A stretch of 28,597 bases of DNA from Caulobacteraceae bacterium (lineage in GTDB: Bacteria > Pseudomonadota > Alphaproteobacteria > Caulobacterales > Caulobacteraceae). Where the stretch lies: positions 1-28,597 of the forward strand of contig JADZBR010000068.1 of NCBI GenBank assembly GCA_020852035.1, given 5' to 3'. This document shows, piece after piece, positions 9,138-16,758 of this stretch. Under the pieces are notes generated by a model, which ran no database searches, was not told where the DNA came from, and worked only from the letters and a program-made list of their open reading frames with translations. The translations under genes were made by a program, and so were the position numbers. Position 1 is the first letter of the stretch. The number at the start of each line of letters is the position of its first letter.

Positions 9138-9641
9138 ATGTCCGACATCCTCAACGACGCGGTGCTGCGCTCGGGCGGCGACGGCGCGGCGGCCTGCGAC
9201 TTCACCCTGGAGGTCGCCCAGCCGCCGGCGGAGGTATGGCGCGCCCTCACCGAGCCGGACGGCATGGTCCAGTGGCTGGCGCCGGGAACGATCGAGCCGC
9301 GGCCCGGCGGCGCGGTGCGGATCGATTTCGAGGTCAGCGGAGCGGCGATCGACAGCGTGGTCAGCGCCTGGTCTCCGGAACGCCGGCTGGCCTACTCCTG
9401 GAGCGGCGAGGGCCAGCCGGCGCGGCCGGTGGAATGGCGCATAGCCCCCGCCGGCGATGGCTCCGTGATCGGCCTGACGGTCGCCGTCCCGGCCGGCGAG
9501 AACGCCGCCGTCGCCTTCGCCGGCTGGTCGGCGCACCTGCAGATGCTCGGCGCGGCGCTGGCCGGGGCGCCCATCGCCTTCCCCGGCCAGCATTTCCGGG
9601 CGGCGCGCGAGGCCCTGACCGAGCGGCTGGCGGCGGGCTGA
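9138..9641 (+). CDS. SRPBCC (AHSA1/START-like) domain protein
   Basis: The 167-residue protein fits the SRPBCC ligand-binding fold: an N-terminal strand (FTLEVAQPPAEVWRALTEPDGMVQWLAPG) followed by the PGG-turn strand pattern (EPRPGGAVRIDF) seen in the AHSA1 subfamily. A long C-terminal helix ends at ALTERLAAG. Such proteins bind hydrophobic ligands or act as co-chaperones; no catalytic residues can be named. The ATG at 9138 has a strong GGGAGGAGG 5 bases upstream. The next gene, a di-iron protein, begins 30 bases after its stop, so the two probably form an operon with linked roles under low oxygen or NO stress. The ligand is unknown. Confidence 0.82.
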   Translation: MSDILNDAVLRSGGDGAAACDFTLEVAQPPAEVWRALTEPDGMVQWLAPGTIEPRPGGAVRIDFEVSGAAIDSVVSAWSPERRLAYSWSGEGQPARPVEWRIAPAGDGSVIGLTVAVPAGENAAVAFAGWSAHLQMLGAALAGAPIAFPGQHFRAAREALTERLAAG

Positions 9642-9671
9642 GCGCCCTCCACGGCCTGCTGGAGCTTGCCC

Positions 9672-10169
9672 ATGCCCGATCCGCCGGCGACTTCCACATC
9701 GATCCTGGACCGCGCCGCGGCGCTGGAGGACGCGGACCTCATCCGGCTGATCATCCAGTATCACGACGCGCACCTTCGCGACCTGGCCGCCGCCTGCGAC
9801 CTGGCCGAGCGGCTGGCGCAGACGCATCGGCGGCAGGCGGCGTTCCTTTCCGGCCTGGCCGGGGAGCTGGAGCGCCTGCTGGAGGACCTGCGGCGTCATC
9901 AGGAGCAGGAGGAGGCGCACGTCTTCCCGCACATCGTTCAGGGGCGGGGCGCGGGGCTGGCGCTGGCGGCCGGGACCCTCGCCACGGACCACGAAGCCGT
10001 GCACGAACGGCTGGAGCGCCTGGTGCGCCGAACCGGGGACTTCACGCCGCCGCCGCGGGCCTGCGAGCTCTGGCGCGAACTCTATGGGCTGTGCCGCAAG
10101 TTCGACCGCGAGTTCCGCCAGCACGCCCAGCTCGAGGAGCGGGTGCTGTTCCCCCGCCTGCGGACGTGA
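9672..10169 (+). CDS. Second RIC/YtfE-type di-iron hemerythrin-like protein
   Basis: The 165-residue helical protein has candidate iron ligands His31, His52, His76, Glu80, His107, His151 and Glu155. The spacing (21, 24, 4, 31, 44, 4) is identical to that of the paralogue at 4175. Both also end in LE-x-(E/R)VLF-x-R. Like the first, it lacks the ScdA_N/DUF542 domain. GGAG lies 7 bases before the ATG at 9672; an in-frame TTG at 9666 is less well placed. It follows the SRPBCC gene by 30 bases and faces a Crp/Fnr gene 20 bases beyond its stop. The role is probably iron-centre repair or NO/O2 handling. Whether it cooperates with a separate DUF542 protein elsewhere is not known. Confidence 0.84.
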   Translation: MPDPPATSTSILDRAAALEDADLIRLIIQYHDAHLRDLAAACDLAERLAQTHRRQAAFLSGLAGELERLLEDLRRHQEQEEAHVFPHIVQGRGAGLALAAGTLATDHEAVHERLERLVRRTGDFTPPPRACELWRELYGLCRKFDREFRQHAQLEERVLFPRLRT

Positions 10170-10189
10170 TCGCGCCGCGCCGCCCGGCC

Positions 10190-10891
10190 TCAGCCGTCGT
10201 CCGGGTCGGCGATCTCCAGCAGCAGGTGCAGCTTGCGCACCACCAGGCGGCGCCGGGAACTGGCCGTGACGCCGCGCTCATCCCAGGCCGAGAGCGTGCG
10301 GCTGACGGTATGGAGGGTGGAGCCGGTCATTTCGGCGAGGTCCTGGCGGGTGATCGGGAAGTCGATCTCGACGCCCTCCTCGGTCCGCCGGCCGGCCTGG
10401 CGCACGAGCCTTGCGACGGTGCGGGCGATGCGTTGCTCGACACGCTCTGCCGAAAGCTCGCCCAGCCGCTCCTGCAACTCGAAAAGCCGCCGGCCGGCGG
10501 AGGCCGCCGAGCAGATCGCCAGCTGCGGGAACCTTGTCATCAGGCGGCGCATCGCCGTCACCGGCCAATGGATCTCGACGCTGTCGACCACCGCCACCGC
10601 ATCGGCGGGGAAGGGCCTGTCCATCAGCGCGGCGACGGTGCCGAACATCTCGCCCGGGCCGATGAAGCGGATTACCGACTGGCCGCCGTCCGGCCGCGAC
10701 TGAACGATCTTCACGCGACCGTCCAGCAGGGTGTGGCAGGTCTCGCCGGGGTCGCCCTGGGCGAAGATCCGTCGCCCCTTCGCCAGTCGCCGCACCGTGC
10801 CGGCGCGCAGCACGTCCATGCGGTCGTCCTCGCCGAGCGCGTCGAAGAGTTCCGCGCCGTTCAGCGCGACGGGGTCGAGGTGAAGGGTCAT
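10190..10891 (-). CDS. Crp/Fnr-family transcriptional regulator with atypical recognition helix
   Basis: The 233-residue protein has a full N-terminal cyclic-nucleotide-type sensor fold (about 12-125), a dimerisation helix and a winged helix-turn-helix (about 180-205, TRQDLAEMTGSTLHTVSRTL). The FNR-type E-x-x-S-R pattern is replaced by H-x-x-S-R (His194, Ser197, Arg198), so its DNA site may differ from the TTG-N8-CAA boxes. It lacks the N-terminal cysteine cluster of FNR, so it is unlikely to hold an FNR-like iron-sulfur centre. Similar proteins accompany denitrification and NO-response genes, and its neighbours here (RIC-like, hemN, nnrS) agree with that. It is divergent from hemN. A FixJ-like motif at 10952-10965 points towards it and would give a leader of about 17 nt, assuming spacing like the S. 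meliloti fixK promoter. Confidence 0.88.
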   Translation of the reverse strand: MTLHLDPVALNGAELFDALGEDDRMDVLRAGTVRRLAKGRRIFAQGDPGETCHTLLDGRVKIVQSRPDGGQSVIRFIGPGEMFGTVAALMDRPFPADAVAVVDSVEIHWPVTAMRRLMTRFPQLAICSAASAGRRLFELQERLGELSAERVEQRIARTVARLVRQAGRRTEEGVEIDFPITRQDLAEMTGSTLHTVSRTLSAWDERGVTASSRRRLVVRKLHLLLEIADPDDG

Positions 10892-10943
10892 CGGCCCCTC
10901 CGCTTGCCTGGCGATCCTGCCCTAGCGCCGGGCGGGCGGGGCG

Positions 10944-10957
10944 TCGACCTGGGGCAA
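10944..10957 (+). promoter_or_regulatory. Weak FNR-type box upstream of hemN
   Basis: TCGAC-CTGG-GGCAA has one mismatch in the TTG half and less symmetry than the other boxes. At -41.5 it predicts a 43-nt hemN leader. It overlaps the FixJ-like motif. Included because hemN genes are common FNR/FixK targets; evidence is weak. Confidence 0.25.
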
Positions 10958-10965
10958 CTACTTAG
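10952..10965 (-). promoter_or_regulatory. FixJ-like site upstream of the Crp/Fnr gene
   Basis: On the reverse strand the sequence reads CTAAGTAGTTGCCC. The first eight bases match the FixJ consensus GTAMGTAG (recalled from in vitro selection work) except for the first base. It shares TA(A/G)GTAGTT(T/G)CCC with a motif near fixK at 16693. It sits 61-74 bases before the regulator ATG. Confidence 0.4.
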
Positions 10966-11034
10966 GGGCCGCCCCCGAATTTCGCGGCCCGTTCCGCCTG
11001 GCTAGAAACCGACGACCACTCCACCGGACCCAGC

Positions 11035-12429
11035 ATGCCCGCTTCCATCGCGACATCCCGGCCGTCCGCGCCGGCGCCTCCGACGGCCGCGCAGTTGCAC
11101 CACGCCGGCCGCAACCTGCCGCGCTACACCAGCTATCCGACCGCGCTGGCCTTCCAGCCGGCGGAAGGCGCCGAGACGCCACGCCCCTGGTTCGCCCAGA
11201 CCCGGCCGCGGGAGGTGATCTCGGCCTATGTGCACGTGCCGTTCTGCCGCCGGCTCTGCTGGTATTGCGGCTGTCACACCACCGTGGCCCACACCTACGA
11301 CCGCATCGACGCCTTCCAGCAGATCCTCGACCGTGAGATCGATCTGGTGGCCGAGGCCCTGGGCGACCACGCCGGGGCCGCGCACCTGCACTTCGGCGGC
11401 GGCAGCCCCAATGCGCTCTCGCCCGAGCATTTCCTGAGGCTCGTCGGCAGGCTCGCCGATCGCCTGCGCCTTCGTCCGGACGCCGAGGTCGCGGTGGAAC
11501 TCGACCCGGCGCTGCTCAGCGCCGCCTTCATCGACGCCCTGGGCGAAGGCGGCGTCACCCGCGCCAGCCTGGGCGTGCAGACCTTCGACCCGCCGGTCCA
11601 GGCGAAGGTCAACCGCATCCAGCCCTTCGAGCGGGTCGCCGAGGCGGTGGAGCGCTTGCGCGCCCGCGGCGTCGAGGCGATCAACTTCGACCTGATGTAC
11701 GGCCTGCCGTCCCAGACCCCTGCCAGCGTCGCGGCGACGGTGGACCTGGCGCTGCGCCTCAGGCCCGACCGCATCGCGGTCTTCGGCTACGCGCACGTGC
11801 CCTGGATGAAGAAGCACCAGGTGATGATCAAGGACGCCGACCTGGCCGACGTCGCCGGCCGCTGGGCGCAGGCGGACGCCGCCGACCAGGCGCTGACCGA
11901 TGGCGGCTACGTGCGGATCGGGCTGGATCACTATGCCCGGCCCGGCGACCCGCTGGCCCGCGCGGCCGCGGAGGGGCGCGTCCGCCGCAACTTCCAGGGC
12001 TACACCGACGATCCCGCCCCCGTGCTGGTTCCGGTGGGGCCGTCCTCGATCGGGCAGTTCCGCGAGGGCTTCGTCCAGAACGCGGTGGCGACCGACGACT
12101 GGAGCCGCGCGGTGCGGGAGGGGCGGCTGCCGCTGGCGCGCAAGCTGCCCCTGACGCCGGCCGACCGGCTGCGGGCCGCGGTCATCGAACGGCTGATGTG
12201 CGATCTGTCGGCCGACGTCGAGGCGATCTGCATCGCGCACGGTTTCGCCCCGGAGACGCTGGACGCCAGCCTCGAGAGCCTGGCCGAAGCCGAGCGCGAC
12301 GGGCTTTGCCGGCGACAGGGCCGCCGCGTGGAAATCCCCGAGAACGCCCGCCGCCTGATGCGGGCCGTCGCGGCGGGTTTCGACGAGCGGCTGCCGGCCG
12401 GCCAGAACCGCCACGCAAAGGCCGTTTGA
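11035..12429 (+). CDS. hemN: Oxygen-independent coproporphyrinogen III oxidase HemN
   Basis: HemN is a radical-SAM enzyme that converts coproporphyrinogen III to protoporphyrinogen IX without oxygen, keeping heme synthesis running under anoxia. The 464-residue length is normal. The HVPFCRRLCWYCGC segment supplies the C-x3-C-x2-C-x-C motif specific to true HemN (Cys71, 75, 78, 80), distinguishing it from HemW-like relatives. LHFGGGSPN and the FDLMYGLPSQT barrel strand follow, and a HemN C-terminal domain is present. The N-terminal LPRYTSYPT motif is also typical of HemN. The start ATG at 11035 has only a weak purine-rich signal upstream. It is divergent from a Crp/Fnr gene and followed by nnrS after 138 bases. 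Confidence 0.96.
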   Translation: MPASIATSRPSAPAPPTAAQLHHAGRNLPRYTSYPTALAFQPAEGAETPRPWFAQTRPREVISAYVHVPFCRRLCWYCGCHTTVAHTYDRIDAFQQILDREIDLVAEALGDHAGAAHLHFGGGSPNALSPEHFLRLVGRLADRLRLRPDAEVAVELDPALLSAAFIDALGEGGVTRASLGVQTFDPPVQAKVNRIQPFERVAEAVERLRARGVEAINFDLMYGLPSQTPASVAATVDLALRLRPDRIAVFGYAHVPWMKKHQVMIKDADLADVAGRWAQADAADQALTDGGYVRIGLDHYARPGDPLARAAAEGRVRRNFQGYTDDPAPVLVPVGPSSIGQFREGFVQNAVATDDWSRAVREGRLPLARKLPLTPADRLRAAVIERLMCDLSADVEAICIAHGFAPETLDASLESLAEAERDGLCRRQGRRVEIPENARRLMRAVAAGFDERLPAGQNRHAKAV

Positions 12430-12479
12430 CCTTGGCCGCCGCCCAGCAGCTCGAGGTCGGAGAGCCGTTTCGCACGAGG

Positions 12480-12493
12480 TTGCGCCCCGACAA
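12480..12493 (+). promoter_or_regulatory. FNR/FixK/DNR-type box upstream of nnrS
   Basis: TTGCG-CCCC-GACAA matches TTG-N8-CAA, though the inner bases are less symmetric than in other boxes. At -41.5 it gives a start near 12528 and a 40-nt leader to the nnrS ATG. It suggests nnrS has its own promoter rather than relying only on read-through from hemN. Confidence 0.45.
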
Positions 12494-12567
12494 CGCCGGC
12501 CGCCGCGCGCCGGTCCAGGGTGGGGTCCGCAAGCCTTCGCCGAAGGCGCCGTGAAGGGAGACCCGGA

Positions 12568-13731
12568 ATGGGAACCGCAAGCGCGCGCAGGGCCTACGCC
12601 GGCCCGGCGCTTCTGAGCCTGGGCTTTCGGCCGTTCTTCTTCGGCGGCGCCGTCTGGGCGGCGCTCGCCGCGCCGCTGTGGGTCTGGATGTATCTCGGCG
12701 GCGCGGGCCTGGCGGGGCATCGCGACTGGCATGTCCACGAGATGCTGTTCGGCTTCCTGGCCGCCATCGTGGCGGGCTTTCTGACCACGGCCGTGCCCAA
12801 CTGGACGGGGCGAATGCCGGTGGTGGGCGGGCCGCTCGCGGCGCTGGCCGGCCTTTGGCTCGCCGGCCGCATCGCCATGCTGGCCGAGTTCGCGCTCGGG
12901 CCGCTGGCGGCGGCGATCGACAGCGCCTTCCTGATCGCCTTCGCCGGGGTGATCTGGCGCGAGGTGCTGAGCGGCCGCAACTGGCGCAACCTGCCGGTCT
13001 GCGGCCTGGTGACGGCGCTCGCCCTGGCCAATGTGGCGTTCCACTTCAACGCCGCGCTCGGCTACTCCTACCTCGGGGAGCGTCTGGCCCTGGCGGCGGC
13101 GATCATGCTGCTGACCCTGATCGGCGGGCGCATCACGCCCAGCTTCACGGGCAACTGGCTCCGCGCCCAGGGCGTCCAGGGCGGCCCGGCGACGTTCGGC
13201 ATGGTGGACAGGGCCGCGCTCGCCGTCACCGGCGCCGGGGCGCTCGGATGGGCGATCGCCCCTGAGGCGGCGCTCACCGGCGCGCTGCTGGCGGGCGCGG
13301 GGGTGCTGAATGGCCTCCGGCTCGCGCGCTGGCGCGGCTGGCTGGCGGCGCGCGAGCCTCTGCTGTGGATCCTGCACCTCGGCTACGGCTGGCTGGCCGC
13401 CGGCCTGGCGCTCCTGGGGGCTTCGGTGCTGTTCGAGGAGATCCCGCGAACGGCGGGGGTGCATGCGCTGACCGCCGGCGCGGTCGGGGTGATGACGCTG
13501 GCGGTGATGACCCGCGCGACCCGCGGCCACTCGGGCCGCCCGCTGGCGGCCGACGCCGGCACGCTGGCCATCTATCTGGCGATTCTCGGAGCCGCGGTCC
13601 TGCGGGTCGCCGCGCCGTTCTGGCCCCAGGCCGACGCCGCCTTGCTGATCGCCTCGGTCAGCCTCTGGTCGCTGGCGTTCGGCGGCTTCGCGGCGGCCTA
13701 TGCGCCGATGCTGCTGAAAGCCCGCCGCTGA
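12568..13731 (+). CDS. nnrS: NnrS-family heme-copper membrane protein
   Basis: NnrS proteins are polytopic membrane proteins induced by NO regulators and associated with protection against nitrosative stress. The 387-residue protein has the N-terminal signature LGFRPFFFGG (18-27), HVHEMLFGF (55-63) and TTAVPNWTGR (73-82). About twelve hydrophobic segments follow, including ITPSFTGNW and a segment with the conserved TRATRGHSGRP motif. The ATG at 12568 has AGGGAG 7 bases upstream; an earlier ATG-type start at 12520 would add Arg-rich residues before the signature. It is co-directional with hemN upstream and fixL downstream. It implies the cell meets nitric oxide, although no NO reductase is in the window. 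Confidence 0.94.
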   Translation: MGTASARRAYAGPALLSLGFRPFFFGGAVWAALAAPLWVWMYLGGAGLAGHRDWHVHEMLFGFLAAIVAGFLTTAVPNWTGRMPVVGGPLAALAGLWLAGRIAMLAEFALGPLAAAIDSAFLIAFAGVIWREVLSGRNWRNLPVCGLVTALALANVAFHFNAALGYSYLGERLALAAAIMLLTLIGGRITPSFTGNWLRAQGVQGGPATFGMVDRAALAVTGAGALGWAIAPEAALTGALLAGAGVLNGLRLARWRGWLAAREPLLWILHLGYGWLAAGLALLGASVLFEEIPRTAGVHALTAGAVGVMTLAVMTRATRGHSGRPLAADAGTLAIYLAILGAAVLRVAAPFWPQADAALLIASVSLWSLAFGGFAAAYAPMLLKARR

Positions 13732-13829
13732 CAGGAAAGCCGCCGGCGCGCCGTGGCCGTCGCGGGAATCGCCCGCGCTTCCGGCGAAGCTTGCTTGCAC
13801 CGGGCGGCGGGCGGGCCTACCGGAGCGCG

Positions 13830-15320
13830 ATGCAGAACGGTCGCAGCGAGGGCGTGGCGGCGCCGGCCCGCCCGCTTCGTCTTACCGGCTACGTCCTGGC
13901 GCTGCTGGCGACCGGCGTCTGCCTGACCGTGCGGCTGCTGTTCGAACCAGTCTTCGCCGACCGGCCGAGCTTTCTGATCTTCGTGCCCGCGCTGATGGCG
14001 GCGGCGGTGTTCGGCGGCGCCGGCCCCACCCTGCTGGCGACGGCGCTAAGCGTGGCGCTCAATCTGGTGCTGGCGCCGGACCTCTACGGCGATGCGGCCA
14101 ATATGACGGTCGCCGGGATCTTCGTGGCGCTCGGGGTCGCGAGCAGCGTGGCGGGCGACCGCTGGCGGCGCGGCCAGGCGGACGCCGCCGCCGCCCTGGC
14201 CGCCGTGGCGGCCCGCGAGGCGCACCTGAAGTCGATCCTCGACACCGTGCCGGACGCCATGATCGTGATCGACGAGCGGGGCGTCATGCAGTCGTTCAGC
14301 GCCGCGGCCGAGCGGCTGTTCGGCTGGCGCGCCGACGAGGCGATCGGCCGCAACGTCAGCATGCTGATGCCAAACCCATACCGGGACGCCCACGACGGCT
14401 ATCTGCTGCGCTACATGACCACCGGCGAGCGGCGGATCATCGGTATCGGCCGGGTGGTGGTCGGCGAGCGCAAGGACGGCTCGACCTTCCCGATGGAGCT
14501 CTCGGTCGGGGAGATGCGCTCCGGCGGCCAGCGGCACTTCACCGGCTTCGTGCGCGACCTTTCCGAGCGGCAGGCGACCGAGCGCCGGCTGCAGGATCTG
14601 CAGGCCGAACTGGTGCACGTTTCGCGGCTGACGGCGCTGGGCGAGATGGCGTCCGCTCTGGCGCACGAGTTGAACCAGCCGCTGTCGGCCGCCGCCAACT
14701 TCGTGAAGGGGTCGGCCCGCCTGTTGCAGCAGGACCCGGTCGACAAGGCCAGGATCGAGCAGGCGCTGGTCAGCGCCGGCGAACAGAACCTGCGCGCCGG
14801 CCAGATCATCCGGCGGCTGCGCGACTTCGTCGCCCGCGGCGAGACCGAGCGACGCATCGAGAGCCTCCCCAAGCTTCTGGAAGAAGCCGGCGCCCTGGCG
14901 ATGGTGGGCGCCAAGGAACAGGGCGTGCGGCTGCGTTTCGTGCTGGATCCGGGCGCCGATCAGGTCCTGGCGGACAAGGTCCAGGTGCAACAGGTCGTGC
15001 TCAACCTGATGCGCAACGCCATAGACGCGATGGAGCAATCCTCGCGCCGCGAACTGGTGGTGAGCACCGCGCGGTCCGGCGCGGACATGGTCGAGGTCGC
15101 CGTCGCGGACACCGGCCCCGGCATCGGTTCGGAAATCGCGCCGACGCTGTTCCAGCCCTTCATCACCAGCAAGGTGCAGGGCCTGGGTGTCGGCCTTTCG
15201 ATCTCGCGGACGATCGTCGAGGCGCATGGAGGGCGAATCTGGGCCGAGGGGAACGAAGCGGGCGGGGCGACCTTCCGGTTCACCCTGCGGCTGGCGTCCG
15301 GTGAAGAGGTGGATGAATGA
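13830..15320 (+). CDS. fixL: Oxygen-sensing heme PAS histidine kinase FixL
   Basis: FixL is a membrane-anchored kinase whose heme PAS domain binds oxygen; oxygen loss turns on autophosphorylation and transfer to FixJ. The 496-residue protein has four hydrophobic N-terminal segments (about 17-105) and a PAS domain (about 132-245). The proximal heme histidine is His188 in YRDAHDGYL. The counterparts of the oxygen-signalling arginines, Arg194 and Arg208 (IIGIGR), sit at the same distances (6 and 20) as in Bradyrhizobium FixL (H200, R206, R220). The HisKA box is LGEMASALAHELNQPLS with His279, and the ATPase motifs NLMRNAIDAM, DTGPGI and GLGVGLS follow. The ATG at 13830 is the only start that keeps the membrane segments without a long odd extension; its ribosome site is weak (CGGAG). 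It overlaps fixJ by 4 bases. Confidence 0.96.
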   Translation: MQNGRSEGVAAPARPLRLTGYVLALLATGVCLTVRLLFEPVFADRPSFLIFVPALMAAAVFGGAGPTLLATALSVALNLVLAPDLYGDAANMTVAGIFVALGVASSVAGDRWRRGQADAAAALAAVAAREAHLKSILDTVPDAMIVIDERGVMQSFSAAAERLFGWRADEAIGRNVSMLMPNPYRDAHDGYLLRYMTTGERRIIGIGRVVVGERKDGSTFPMELSVGEMRSGGQRHFTGFVRDLSERQATERRLQDLQAELVHVSRLTALGEMASALAHELNQPLSAAANFVKGSARLLQQDPVDKARIEQALVSAGEQNLRAGQIIRRLRDFVARGETERRIESLPKLLEEAGALAMVGAKEQGVRLRFVLDPGADQVLADKVQVQQVVLNLMRNAIDAMEQSSRRELVVSTARSGADMVEVAVADTGPGIGSEIAPTLFQPFITSKVQGLGVGLSISRTIVEAHGGRIWAEGNEAGGATFRFTLRLASGEEVDE

Positions 15321-15922
15321 CCGACGCATGGGTGCATGTGATCGACGACGACGAAGCCATGCGCGTCTCGCTTGTCTTCCTGTTGGAGTCGGCGGGGTTC
15401 CAGGCGCGCAGCTACGAGTCGGGTCCGGCGTTCCTGGCCGCTGCGGCTCCCGAGGAGCACTGCTGCATCGTCGCCGACGTCCGGATGCCGGAGATGAACG
15501 GGCTGGAAATGGTCCGCGAGCTTCGCGCGCGACGGATCGAACATCCGGTCATCATCATCACCGGCCACGGCGACGTGCCGCTGGCGGTGGAAGCGATGAA
15601 GGCGGGCGTGACCGACTTCTTCGAGAAGCCCTTCGACGACGAGGCCCTGCTGCGCGCCGTCCGCCTGGCGCTCGACAAGGATGCGGAGAGCGCGGCCCAG
15701 ACCGCCGAGCGGCAACGCTTTGAAGACATGCTCGGCGGCCTGTCGCCGCGCGAGCAGGACGTTCTGCGCGGCCTCGTCGCCGGCAAGGCGAACAAGGTGA
15801 TCGCCTACGAACTGGGCATCAGCCCGCGCACCGTGGAGGTCTATCGCGCCAACGTCATGACCAAGACCGGCGCGGGCAGCCTTTCGGACCTGGTGAGGAT
15901 GGCCCTGCTGACCCGGTTCTGA
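15317..15922 (+). CDS. fixJ: Response regulator FixJ
   Basis: FixJ is phosphorylated by FixL and activates fixK-type promoters. The 201-residue protein has a receiver domain with acidic residues Asp10-Asp12 (VIDDDEAMR), phospho-acceptor Asp54 in VADVRMPEMNG, Thr in ITGHGDVP and the switch lysine in FEKPFDDE (Lys104). A LuxR-type helix-turn-helix follows (about 138-198: LSPREQDVLRGLVAGKANKVIAYELGISPRTVEVYRANVM, quoted here as its start LSPREQDVL and end VEVYRANVM). The gene starts inside the fixL stop codon (ATGA overlap) and so is coupled to it. It converges on fixK with a 22-base gap. FixJ-like sites are present before two regulator loci in this window. Confidence 0.96.
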   Translation: MTDAWVHVIDDDEAMRVSLVFLLESAGFQARSYESGPAFLAAAAPEEHCCIVADVRMPEMNGLEMVRELRARRIEHPVIIITGHGDVPLAVEAMKAGVTDFFEKPFDDEALLRAVRLALDKDAESAAQTAERQRFEDMLGGLSPREQDVLRGLVAGKANKVIAYELGISPRTVEVYRANVMTKTGAGSLSDLVRMALLTRF

Positions 15923-15944
15923 CCTGTCCGGGCCCTGTCGCCGA

Positions 15945-16607
15945 TCAGGCGAGCATGGCTTCCAGGGCCGGGCGGCGGATGACCTTGAAGGAGCGGCAAT
16001 CGAGGAAACGCACGACGCCCTCGCTCTGCAACTGGGTCACCATCCGCGAAACCGTCTCGATGGTGAGGCCGAGGTAGTCGGCCATGTCCTGGCGCCCCAT
16101 CGGCAGCGTGACCAGGTCGCCGCCCGCGCGGTTGGCCGCCTCGAGCAGGAAGCTGGCGACCTTTTCGCAGGCGCTGCGCCGCCCGAGCAGCATCAGATGC
16201 GCCTGGGTCCGCTCCAGTTCGCGGCAGGTCGCCGTCCAGATCAGCCGTTGCAGGGCGATATCGGTGTCGGCCGCGCGGCCCACCGCGGCGCGGCGGACCA
16301 CCAGGACCACGCAGTCCGTCAGGGCCTCGGCCGAGAACCGGTGCGTCTTGCCGGCGTCCAGCCCGAAGACGTCGCCGGCGTAGTAGAAGTCGCCGATGTG
16401 GCGGCGACCGTCGCTGGTCAGGTGCGTCGTCCGCACCACGCCGGAAACCACGCGGTAGAACAGGTCGGCCTCCTCGTCCTGGGCGTATATTTCTTCGTTG
16501 CGCGCAAAGCCCATCCGGGCGCCGAAGCGGCCCAGGTCGTGATCGTCGTCGGGCGGCGGCGAGGCCGACTGGAAGCTGCGGCTGAGCTGCGGTCCGAGCA
16601 GCGACAT
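15945..16607 (-). CDS. fixK: FixK-type Crp/Fnr transcriptional regulator
   Basis: FixK relays the FixL-FixJ signal to genes for life at low oxygen. The 220-residue protein has a sensor beta roll (about 30-110, with EEIYAQDEEADLFYRVVSG and GDFYYAGDVFGLD), a dimerisation helix and a winged helix-turn-helix (MGRQDMADYLGLTIETVSRMVTQL). The recognition residues are Glu184, Ser187 and Arg188, the E-x-x-S-R pattern that reads TTGA half-sites. This makes FixK a prime candidate for binding the boxes in this island. No FNR-type N-terminal cysteine cluster is present, so it is probably not itself an iron-sulfur sensor. The ATG at 16607 has GGAG 7 bases upstream; a longer frame to 16766 would run through the promoter. 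The gap to the divergent small gene holds a FixJ-like motif. Family placement is firm; fixK versus another FixK/AadR-like name is inferred from linkage to fixLJ. Confidence 0.9.
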   Translation of the reverse strand: MSLLGPQLSRSFQSASPPPDDDHDLGRFGARMGFARNEEIYAQDEEADLFYRVVSGVVRTTHLTSDGRRHIGDFYYAGDVFGLDAGKTHRFSAEALTDCVVLVVRRAAVGRAADTDIALQRLIWTATCRELERTQAHLMLLGRRSACEKVASFLLEAANRAGGDLVTLPMGRQDMADYLGLTIETVSRMVTQLQSEGVVRFLDCRSFKVIRRPALEAMLA

Positions 16608-16692
16608 GGCGAATCTCCATCGGCCAACGTCGTCTTGGCTAAAGGCGCGCAGCCGCGTCAGAAATTCGGGTGTGACGCTTAAGGGACGCCCC

Positions 16693-16706
16693 GTAGGTAG
16701 TTTCCC
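16693..16706 (+). promoter_or_regulatory. FixJ-like site between fixK and the 63-residue gene
   Basis: GTAGGTAGTTTCCC matches the recalled FixJ consensus GTAMGTAG at seven of eight bases. It shares TA(A/G)GTAGTT(T/G)CCC with the motif at 10952-10965. Its direct orientation points at the small gene (53 bases to the ATG), but the divergent fixK ATG is only 86 bases away. Confidence 0.45.
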
Positions 16707-16758
16707 GGAGGCGCGCAGGGGACGGGCGGGGACTAGGCTGTCCGTTTCCCGTTCCGCG

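Noticed and set aside
11002..13800. 932-codon minus-strand open frame opposite hemN and nnrS
   Set aside because: Both plus-strand genes are unambiguous; the antisense product is low-complexity and Arg/Gln-rich.
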